Shown one piece after another: positions 20,599 through 27,844 of a stretch of 38,983 nucleotides of DNA. The position numbers and the translations under genes were made by a program. The notes under the pieces are model-generated. The model saw only the letters and a list, made by a program, of their open reading frames with translations, searched no databases and was not told the DNA's origin. Origin of the DNA: Caecitellus pseudoparvulus (Eukaryota > Bigyra: Bicosoecida); assembly GCA_965644315.1 (NCBI GenBank), contig CBFFRQ010000003.1, positions 1 to 38,983 on the forward strand, read 5' to 3'. Within the stretch, counting starts at the first letter, position 1, and each line of letters opens with the position of its first letter.

Positions 20599-20871
20599 GC
20601 AGCCTATGGATGCGGCTGGGGCGTGGACTGCTTTTCAGCTGCATTTTTCACAGGAGGTTTGATGGTTGAGTAGGGGGCAGGAGGCGGATGGTTTGGGCAG
20701 CGGCGCAGGCGGCGTGGGCAGCTTGGTTCGCGTTGACTTGTTGACTGGTTGCTGGTGTTGGTTGTTCATGTCCTGGCAGGCGTCCTTCGGGTGCCCGCAT
20801 GGGTTGTGGCTGGCCAATGCATTTACAATCACAGGTTCGCTGCCTTTACACCAAGCAGCACTCTGCGCGGC
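20599..20871. other. eL27 3' flank up to the hAT insertion
   Basis: About 270 bp with no gene; it contains a G/T-rich stretch (about 20710-20770). Before the hAT insertion this DNA was continuous with the 5' flank of the Tudor-like gene at 25027. Confidence 0.5.
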
Positions 20872-20879
20872 AACACAAT
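20872..20879. repeat. left target-site duplication of the hAT element
   Basis: AACACAAT, directly abutting the left terminal repeat. An identical copy abuts the right end at 25019-25026. Eight base pairs is the standard duplication length for hAT transposons. Confidence 0.95.
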
Positions 20880-20901
20880 CAGGGATCGTCAGGGTGTCCG
20901 G
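20880..20901 (+). repeat. left 22-bp terminal inverted repeat of the hAT element
   Basis: Begins CAGGGATCGTCAGGG and ends GTGTCCGG. It is a perfect inverted match to 24997-25018. The CAGG start is typical of hAT ends. Confidence 0.95.
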
Positions 20902-20916
20902 GAAGCTATTTCCGCA
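20902..20916 (+). promoter_or_regulatory. dispersed motif just inside the hAT left end
   Basis: GAAGCTATTTCCGCA begins immediately after the left terminal repeat and lies in the 5' flank of the transposase gene. Confidence 0.4.
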
Positions 20917-20933
20917 CCTTTTTTGCTGAGATG

Positions 20934-20990
20934 CCGGACACCCCAACCTTGGGGGGGGTGCCCCCCTTGTGGACCCCCCCCCTTTCGCCG
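20934..20990. repeat. left subterminal repeats and G/C tract of the hAT element
   Basis: Contains CCGGACACCC at 20934-20943, the near-palindrome CCAACCTTGG at 20943-20952, and a run of eight G (20951-20958) facing runs of C at 20961-20966 and beyond. The tract could fold into a G:C hairpin. It differs in sequence from the right end apart from the CCGGACACCC unit. Confidence 0.7.
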
Positions 20991-21221
20991 CCCGTGTGCA
21001 AGGTGCTGAGAGACGCTCATCCTCCTCCCTCCGCCTGCTTGCCAGCGCTGGTCCCCGAGCAGGGTCAAGTGCCACTTTGCCATCAATGCACCAAATCATA
21101 ACACTGTTTTGTATTTGAGGCTTGATATTTACGCCCCTAGGCTCCTGAACACAACCAGGTTCGTTTGCAACGGAGGTGCTGTCAGCCGGGGTTTCGGTCA
21201 CGTTTCACTTTACGCCTCATC

Positions 21222-24200
21222 ATGGCAGAGGGCACGGCTGAGTCTGGGGAGGATGTGACTGTCGCTGAGCTCCCTCGAGCTGTTAGATTGTCAACTGAAT
21301 TGAAGGTTTTCTTCCGCAACGGCTGCCTCTTGCGAGAGCTTTGCAGCCGGGAGGCACTCCGTCACTTCTGCGACACCAAGACCAAGAATCAAGGGAAGGC
21401 TGCAGTTGAGAAGTGGAGGGCTGTGTGCCCAGATCTACGCATTGGCAACTTCCCCCTGCTTGCAATTCTTGGGCTGAAGGGTTGGAAGGCAAAAGGGAAC
21501 AGTCTCGCGGATTTCCAGCGGTCAGATTCGCGCACTGGAAAACCAATCCTGTGGTCCGAGACCCTGAAGTGCTTCGTTGAAGCACGAAAGGAAACGCTTC
21601 TCAGAAAGCACCTGCCGGCCAAGCATCACATGACCAAGCAAGAAGTTCTTGCACTGGCCAAAACGTTCAGTGTTGAGAAGCCCATGAAAGCTCAGTCTGA
21701 CAGTGAGGCATACAGAGCCCTGGGACACGTCACACGGAACCTCGTGCATGAGGCACAGGTACTTGTCGAGTCAGTGCCTGTCTCGGGAGAGACGATCGCT
21801 CATGATAGCAAGTCTCACTCGCGAATCGCTCAAAAACTTCTGGTGCAGAACTTCGCTTCCTATGGGCTGTCGCCGCAACAGATTGCGAAGGTGATGTCCC
21901 CTGAGAACCACATGCTGATGACCGTATGGGGTTCAGAAGCCTCTTCAAGCACGATGTACAGGGACATTCGACAAGCAGCCGATGACATAACTGCTGATCT
22001 GCGCAAGAAGCTGGCAGAGAAACCAGAAGCCATGGTGTCCCTTCAAGTGGATGACACAAGCATCAGCCACACGATGCTGAATTGTACTACAGTCGTGCTG
22101 TCATGCCCTTCGCTGCTTCCAGAGCCGATTCCTTGCCGAGTTTTCTTGAAGGTAGATCATTCAGATGCCCGTGCAATCACGGAGCAGATCCTTGTGGTCC
22201 TGTACGAGCTGGATCTCAACCCAGCCAGACTGGCTGGGATTGTATGTGACAACGCCACGGTCAATGTGAGGGCCATCAAAGACTTGCAACGCCTCGGCAG
22301 CGCAATCTCTGCGCTGCCTGCTGGTGAAAGCTGCCGTCGTGAAGTGGAATGCGCACTTGGGCATCGCCTCGATGGTCTAACCAAGGAAGCTGCTGCTGCG
22401 CTCGGCCGCATTCAATGCCAGGAGGAAGTGAGAAGGCGAGATGCAGCAGGCCTGGGTGACGACTACTTTGACCTAAGTACACCTGTAGCTGCCACTCCTT
22501 CTCGGGATCCTGGACCTGAGGTTGAGATTGTTGATCCCGTCACAAATCTGACAAGGAGGGAGATTGAGGAAGCAGCTTCGACTGATTTCATGCGCGTGCG
22601 CGATGATTCTGTTCCACATAAAAAGCTGGACGAGAGCAAGGCTACATTTTGCCGACGAGTGCTGTGTGAGTGGCTTGACTCCAGTTCTGTCAGGAAGGGG
22701 ATGGCGAGCTTGGCACTGCTGCCACGCGTGCCCTGCATGGCACACTCGGCAGCATTGGCCGTGGGGGAAGTGTTCGACGAATTCGAGTGGGGTGTTGAAG
22801 TTTGTCAGCGCGTCAAAGACCTCTTTGCTGGCCAGAACCCTGCTCCCCATCGCGAGTCTGCCAAGGCGGCATCGGCTTACTCGTCTGACTACCTCTTCGC
22901 ACCTACACGCTGGGGCAGTGTATGGAAAGCTGCGAAAGCGATCCTAATCAAAAGGAAGGCCTTGATTGCGTGGCTTTCAGCTCAGTCGCGTTCCGGCTCG
23001 GGGTCTAACACAACTGTGTTTGAGAACAAGGCAGAAAGGGCATTGAATAATCTGCGCAGGTTTGACACAATGCTGCAGCTTGCAGCAATGGTTGAAGTGG
23101 CAAGACCACTTGTGAGCATGATTGAAAAGTTGCAAAGTCACATGGGTCATGAGGGTGGTACAGAAATGTTTGCATTTGTTGAGAACAAGCTGAGAGAAAT
23201 TAGACAAGGGCAACGTCAACCCACGCTCTCTGCTGAGGTACTCATAGTCGGTGCAGACCGGGCAGGAAGAGCAAAGTGTCTAGCTGAGCTTGATGGGAGC
23301 TTTATACGTGACTCAGATTCTGCGAGAAGATACCTGCCAGCTCCGCAGCACGCTCGAGCAACCGCCGCTAAGTTGCGCCTCCAGGCTGCGGATCGGGGAT
23401 GGAGGAAGCTCAAGGAGTGGGGCGCAGTCATCGCCGCCAGGTGGAAGCTCATGGACCTGCTGCGCCCACGGCCAGACGCTGGTCTTCGCTTTGCACACCT
23501 CGAAAAGTCAGTCCCCAAGTACTACACGCACGCAGAGCCTGGGAAGCTTCCCCGTTCTGCTAGGTTCTGTGTTTTGGTCATGAACCTTTGCAGAGGGCAG
23601 ATAAACCATGGACAAGAGCTGCTACACTTGTTGAACAACAACGTGGGGACTGCTTTGCAAATTGAGGAAGAGTGGCGTCACTTTGTCGCATACTGTGAGA
23701 GTCACCGAGAGCTTGCTTGCCTTGAGATCGGCAGCGATGGCAGAAAGCAAGCCGAGCCCTGCAAAGATCTGGAGGCATGGTGGAGAGAAAAACGAAGAAC
23801 TTGGCCTCTCCTCTCCCGTATAGCGCAGGCATTGTACTCAACACCAGTCACAAGTGCAGGCGCTGAGCGCTTCTTCTCCGTGCTGACCGACTGGTGTGCC
23901 AGTGGCAAGAGGACCAGGGCACACACACAATTGCTTGGCAGCCAACTTCTGCTGCTTTCCAATCAGCAGTTTGTGACTCGGCGCATCAGGGACTGGCTGA
24001 CCCCACGCTTCAAAGTGTGCAACTCTTCAGTCGACTCTGTTCGCCAGGAGCAGGGCCAGGCACTCGTCAAGGGCCTGGATGGGCTAGCTGGGCAGCTTGT
24101 TTCCTCTCGAGTTGCCCCTGCTGCGCGTGCATGCTCACTTGCCGGGGCTTCAGCTGCCCCTTCACGCCGGGCTGTTGGTGGCAAGAAGAGAGTCCGAGCG

Positions 24201-24329
24201 GGAGGAGCGCCTCCAAGCGGTCCCAAGAAGGCGCCGAGGTCCGGTGGAGGGAAGCAGGGAACGCTTGATGACGTGTGGAGAAACAGATCAGGTGCTGAAG
24301 ATAGCATACCAATGCAAAGTTGGCTTTGA
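21222..24329 (+). CDS. hAT-family transposase
   Basis: Nuclease that mobilises the surrounding element. Single exon of 1035 residues from ATG 21222, the first ATG in the frame. The RNase H-like core shows VSLQVDDTS (D277) and GIVCDNATVNVRAIKDL (D343), which fit the first two catalytic acids. The C-terminal hATC dimerisation region is clear: EAWWREKRRTWPLLSRIAQALYSTP is followed by TSAGAERFFSVLTDW, whose glutamate (about E882) fits the third acid. About 390 residues separate the second acid from hATC, an all-helical insertion typical of the family. No classic BED zinc finger is evident at the N-terminus. The tail is basic (KKRVRAGGAPPSGPKKAPR), probably nuclear-localising or DNA-binding. No frameshift or premature stop is present. 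Confidence 0.93.
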   Translation: MAEGTAESGEDVTVAELPRAVRLSTELKVFFRNGCLLRELCSREALRHFCDTKTKNQGKAAVEKWRAVCPDLRIGNFPLLAILGLKGWKAKGNSLADFQRSDSRTGKPILWSETLKCFVEARKETLLRKHLPAKHHMTKQEVLALAKTFSVEKPMKAQSDSEAYRALGHVTRNLVHEAQVLVESVPVSGETIAHDSKSHSRIAQKLLVQNFASYGLSPQQIAKVMSPENHMLMTVWGSEASSSTMYRDIRQAADDITADLRKKLAEKPEAMVSLQVDDTSISHTMLNCTTVVLSCPSLLPEPIPCRVFLKVDHSDARAITEQILVVLYELDLNPARLAGIVCDNATVNVRAIKDLQRLGSAISALPAGESCRREVECALGHRLDGLTKEAAAALGRIQCQEEVRRRDAAGLGDDYFDLSTPVAATPSRDPGPEVEIVDPVTNLTRREIEEAASTDFMRVRDDSVPHKKLDESKATFCRRVLCEWLDSSSVRKGMASLALLPRVPCMAHSAALAVGEVFDEFEWGVEVCQRVKDLFAGQNPAPHRESAKAASAYSSDYLFAPTRWGSVWKAAKAILIKRKALIAWLSAQSRSGSGSNTTVFENKAERALNNLRRFDTMLQLAAMVEVARPLVSMIEKLQSHMGHEGGTEMFAFVENKLREIRQGQRQPTLSAEVLIVGADRAGRAKCLAELDGSFIRDSDSARRYLPAPQHARATAAKLRLQAADRGWRKLKEWGAVIAARWKLMDLLRPRPDAGLRFAHLEKSVPKYYTHAEPGKLPRSARFCVLVMNLCRGQINHGQELLHLLNNNVGTALQIEEEWRHFVAYCESHRELACLEIGSDGRKQAEPCKDLEAWWREKRRTWPLLSRIAQALYSTPVTSAGAERFFSVLTDWCASGKRTRAHTQLLGSQLLLLSNQQFVTRRIRDWLTPRFKVCNSSVDSVRQEQGQALVKGLDGLAGQLVSSRVAPAARACSLAGASAAPSRRAVGGKKRVRAGGAPPSGPKKAPRSGGGKQGTLDDVWRNRSGAEDSIPMQSWL

Positions 24330-24906
24330 GGCACTGATCTTGGCGGGCTTTCTTTTCAGGCCCGAGACACTGCTTGCGGAGACAAGTTTCAAGGATGGTC
24401 CAGGCGGGTGGATCCGGGAGCTCAATGGAGGCGCCTCTCCTGCTTGATACTAATTCCCTTTTGCGCGATTTGGGCAAGGTTTCATCGCAAAGTGTGTCTG
24501 CATACTATTTCCACCCCTCATGGCTTTCGCTCCTTGTACAGGAGGGCGTACGCGGAGCTCTGGGCATCCAGGCAAGCGACACCACACAGACCACAGATCA
24601 CCACGCCAACCAAAACAGTGCCGTACAAGCAGTATCGCACACATTTTGCAGTATTTGGGCTTGGTACCGTGTTGAGTAGGACAAGATTGCCTGCCCAGAT
24701 GCAAAGCTGCAGCAATATCTGTACAAATAATCAAATATGACCATAAAGTTGCTTGCGTGCTCTGCCAAGGATTGGGTATCTCACTTGAAGCGCATTCAAA
24801 CGGACACAGATTCACAGAGGATGACACAAAAAGACGCATTCTACCCATAAGGCGCTGCAATGGACCACAGGATATCGTTTATTGAGGTCTTTGAGGGGGG
24901 GTTCAA
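24330..24906. other. 3' non-coding part of the hAT element
   Basis: About 580 bp between the transposase stop and the right-end hairpins. Only short frames without recognisable products are present. It is less GC-rich than the neighbouring host genes. Confidence 0.6.
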
Positions 24907-24991
24907 GAACTGGCCGAAGGCCAGTTCCCGGACACCCGGGTGTCCAGCTGGAGGGGCCGAAGGCCCCCTTCAGCCGGACACCCGAAGGGTG
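24907..24991. repeat. right-end hairpin cluster of the hAT element
   Basis: Four adjacent self-complementary units. A 9-bp stem with loop GAA spans 24907-24927. GGACACCCGGGTGTCC, a perfect 16-bp palindrome, spans 24930-24945. A 6-bp stem with loop GAA spans 24953-24967 (GGGGCCGAAGGCCCC). A 5-bp stem with loop GAA spans 24979-24991 (CACCCGAAGGGTG). All three loops are closed as C-GAA-G. CCGGACACCC copies lie at 24928-24937, 24974-24983 and 24997-25006. Confidence 0.9.
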
Positions 24992-24996
24992 CGGAG

Positions 24997-25018
24997 CCGG
25001 ACACCCTGACGATCCCTG
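24997..25018 (-). repeat. right 22-bp terminal inverted repeat of the hAT element
   Basis: Ends GACGATCCCTG and is the exact reverse complement of 20880-20901. The outermost base abuts the duplication AACACAAT. Confidence 0.95.
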
Positions 25019-25026
25019 AACACAAT
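25019..25026. repeat. right target-site duplication of the hAT element
   Basis: AACACAAT, identical to 20872-20879. Confidence 0.95.
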
Positions 25027-25207
25027 TCCTCGGCAACATGTCGCGCTGCACCTGCACCCACAAGGCGCCTTTGATTGAGCAGGTTGAGCGTGTGGTCCCA
25101 CAGCCCGAAAGGACCTCCTTGCATCGACCGTTGTGCCGCAGAAACGTGCGCGAAACGCGGCCTGTTTTTTGGCATTGTCAGCGACTTGCAGGTCGCTGGG
25201 GAGTAGC

Positions 25208-27541
25208 ATGGACATTTACAACTTTGATGTCAGCGATGATGAAAGCCAGGATGGAGCGCCTCTCCACCAGCACCGTCCTGGTCCCCAGCACCACGGCAAA
25301 GGGAAAAAGACGCGCGCAGAGCTGCTGGCCCAAGCTAGAAGCCTGCGGCGAAGCAAGCCCACTGCGCAGTGCGTCTCCTGCGCGGCACTGCCTGATCTCT
25401 CCCGCGTGTTGCACTCCCTGCATGGCTTGACATCCCTTTGCAGGGCACGGCAGCAACCCAGTGAGACGTTCTCTGACTCCAGCAGCCTGGACATGTCTGA
25501 AGAAGGTAGTGCTTCCTTGACAAGCCCAGGGTTGCCAGCTGGGCGCCCTCCGCCAGGTCCATTCAGTTCCCAATCCTCCAAGGGACTAGGGGGAGTTGAC
25601 ACTTTCGCCTCTGTGCACGGAGCAGGGTTGGGGACCGTTGCAGAGGGCGACAGCGATACAGATGGAGATGACCTGAGCTTCGGCACAAGCGCCAGCTTGT
25701 CCCAAAGCCTGCCGCAGGGCGCGGGCGCTTCGCAGCCCACAGGGGGAGCTGTCCAGTACAAGTACCACACTGCTCAGGGACGCGTCGCATCTTCCAGCGG
25801 GCAGCCTGCCCTGGGCGCTTTCGGTGCTCCCTCGACTCCCGACAGCGGGGGCAGCGGGGACAGCGCCCTGGACATCGTGGAGGAGTCTGTGCACGAGGTC
25901 TCCTCAGAGCCCAGCTCTTCGCCTTCAAAGCCGAGCCTTGCACTTGCCCCATCACAGCCCGTTCCCAGGCAAGCCGCGTTCCGGGAGGGCGACGCTGTGC
26001 AAGCCATGTGGGGAGGTACTTCGGGCGGGGGGGAGTGGTACGATGGCGTCGTGGCAGGCGTCCACCAAGACGGAACGTACCGCATCCATTACAACGATGG
26101 GGATGTAGAGGAAGCGGTTGAGGGGCAGTTCATGCGCGCTGCTGCTGCGCCGCCTGCTGCGACGACTGCCCCAGGTCACGCTTCAGACGCACTTGCTCAC
26201 CAGCCTGCCATGTCCGCGGCAGCCAGGCCCGCCAGCCCTGTGGCCTCTGTTGTAACCAGTGTCTTGGAGTCTGAACAAGGCGACGGCTTTGCCGAGACTG
26301 GCCATGCTGAGTACAGCGCTGATGACTTTGAAGCGACAGGCGATGATGATGGGTGGGGGATGGGGGGGGAGCCTAGCAGCGACGCTGGGCAGCGTGCGCG
26401 CGGCTTTGAGCCGGCGGCAACTCAAGATACAGACGCGGGGTACAGCATGACCTTTGAAGATGCAGATGCCAGTGTGTCGCTCAGCGCAGCTATGCGGCCC
26501 GCAGCGGCACCGAGGCAGCACGATGGCGATGGGGTCCCGCAGGAGCGGCCCCCCCTCCGCACTGCACCCGCTGCTGACGCGGCATCAGCGCAGCCTGTAT
26601 ACCCTGGCTCAGTGCAAGGGAGTCGCAGAGACTGGGCACCGGCAGAGGCCGCTGCCGCTCCTCCCTTGCCCGAGCAACAGGCTGACCCACGGCCCCAGCA
26701 GGCGTTCAGTGCTCCTCAACATGGGAGTGGGCTGCAGGCCCCCATCGGTGCGAGCTCAGGCTGGGGCGGCGCAGCGCCGTATGTGCATGGAAACATGGGG
26801 CAGGCAGCAACCCCCCCACCACCTGCATCTGCCCCATCGTTCGGACCACACTGGGGCTACCCACCACCATGGGCCACCACAGCGCCAGGCCCGACACATC
26901 AAGGGGGCTATGCAGCCCCTCCCCACCCATGGTACTCGGGGCACATGGCGCCCCCGTGGCCCGGTCCTTACCCGCACGCCTCGCCGGTCTTTCAGCCCCT
27001 CATGCAAGCTCCCCCCGCGACGACGGCAGCGACAGCTGTGTACTTGCAGGCTTTGGCATCGGGGCTGGCGCCAGGAGCGGCAGGCAGGACTCCCCATGCA
27101 GGGGTGACCTCTGCCCTGGATCGGTACTCAAGGTCCCTATCCTCTGCAGACAAGCTGTTCAAGCGGCAGCTGCAGTCCCTCCGCTCTCAGCTTGACACCA
27201 TCAAGGCTCTTCGTGAGCGCACGAAAGTGCTGTCTGGGCCTTTCAGCGTCAGCAGCGAGGGTGGCAGCGACGGGACGGGACGGTCCTCCACTCCCACTCC
27301 CCCATCAGAGCACCGCTCCAGCCTGTCAACGGATGAACTGCCCAGGGCACCCACCCATGACTTTGCTCTGCCTCCGAGCATGCAGCACCTCGCAGCCCGA
27401 GGAGCCCCGTCAGGAGAGCTGCGCAGAGAGCCCCCACAGCGCTCAGCATTTGCTCTCACGTCAAAAGGTGCAGCTGCCGCGGCGGCAGCCGATTATCGCC
27501 AGCGCCACCGTGTTCCCCAGCTGTCCTCTTCGACTGCCTGA
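25208..27541 (+). CDS. large low-complexity protein with a Tudor-like domain
   Basis: Unknown function. Start chosen at MDIYNFDVSDDESQ. An in-frame 75-bp segment (25369-25443) has good GTGCGT and TTTGCAG splice sites and is probably an intron, giving 752 residues instead of 777. At about residues 230-280, FREGDAVQAMW...EWYDGVVAGVHQDGTYRIHYNDGDVEEAV is a compact Tudor/agenet-type beta-barrel signature. Downstream are YSADDFEATGDDD and YSMTFEDADASVSLS, acidic Y-x-x-x-F-E elements like those in centriolar and ciliary scaffolds (impression only). A Pro/Ala/Gly/His-rich stretch and a short coiled coil (SADKLFKRQLQSLRSQLDTIK) follow. The flanks are disordered. The hAT element lies just upstream of its promoter region. 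Confidence 0.75.
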   Translation: MDIYNFDVSDDESQDGAPLHQHRPGPQHHGKGKKTRAELLAQARSLRRSKPTAQCVSCAALPDLSRVLHSLHGLTSLCRARQQPSETFSDSSSLDMSEEGSASLTSPGLPAGRPPPGPFSSQSSKGLGGVDTFASVHGAGLGTVAEGDSDTDGDDLSFGTSASLSQSLPQGAGASQPTGGAVQYKYHTAQGRVASSSGQPALGAFGAPSTPDSGGSGDSALDIVEESVHEVSSEPSSSPSKPSLALAPSQPVPRQAAFREGDAVQAMWGGTSGGGEWYDGVVAGVHQDGTYRIHYNDGDVEEAVEGQFMRAAAAPPAATTAPGHASDALAHQPAMSAAARPASPVASVVTSVLESEQGDGFAETGHAEYSADDFEATGDDDGWGMGGEPSSDAGQRARGFEPAATQDTDAGYSMTFEDADASVSLSAAMRPAAAPRQHDGDGVPQERPPLRTAPAADAASAQPVYPGSVQGSRRDWAPAEAAAAPPLPEQQADPRPQQAFSAPQHGSGLQAPIGASSGWGGAAPYVHGNMGQAATPPPPASAPSFGPHWGYPPPWATTAPGPTHQGGYAAPPHPWYSGHMAPPWPGPYPHASPVFQPLMQAPPATTAATAVYLQALASGLAPGAAGRTPHAGVTSALDRYSRSLSSADKLFKRQLQSLRSQLDTIKALRERTKVLSGPFSVSSEGGSDGTGRSSTPTPPSEHRSSLSTDELPRAPTHDFALPPSMQHLAARGAPSGELRREPPQRSAFALTSKGAAAAAAADYRQRHRVPQLSSSTA

Positions 27542-27844
27542 CGCCAGCCACGGCGAGAGGGCTGTCAATGCAGCCCCAACCGCCCCACCCCTGGCACACT
27601 TTGCGCCACAGGCCACAATAAGTTCCCGCACGCCTGCCCCAACGAAACATTATTCAGAGCCATTGCCCTCGTTTTGAAGGTCCCCCACATTCAGCGTGTC
27701 GTGGCGCCAGCTGACGCCGTGTTACGTGGCGTTTCGGGGTTGGCCACGGAGAAAGTGAGGGGCATTCAGTGCTCAGCTGCGTGCTTCAACGGACTAGGCA
27801 CCTGCGGCGGCTTTATCACACACTTTGAGTATCTTCATACAAGC
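27542..27844. other. intergenic region upstream of the m-AAA protease gene
   Basis: About 300 bp. A short open frame from 27674 crosses into the first AFG3 exon, but I see no separate gene. No motif copies or repeats were recognised. Confidence 0.5.

Larger units (their letters stand above)
20880..25018 (+). mobile_element. complete hAT-superfamily DNA transposon
   Basis: A 4139-bp cut-and-paste element. Its limits are fixed by perfect 22-bp terminal inverted repeats beginning CAGGGATCGTCAGGG and by the 8-bp duplication AACACAAT on both sides. It holds one uninterrupted 1035-residue transposase, so it looks structurally intact and may be autonomous. Subterminal DNA contains five full copies of CCGGACACCC (either orientation), probable transposase-binding sites. 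The 3' end also holds a cluster of hairpins. It landed between eL27 and the Tudor-like gene, about 190 bp upstream of the latter's start codon. The identical ends and intact frame suggest a recent insertion (inference). Confidence 0.95.
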
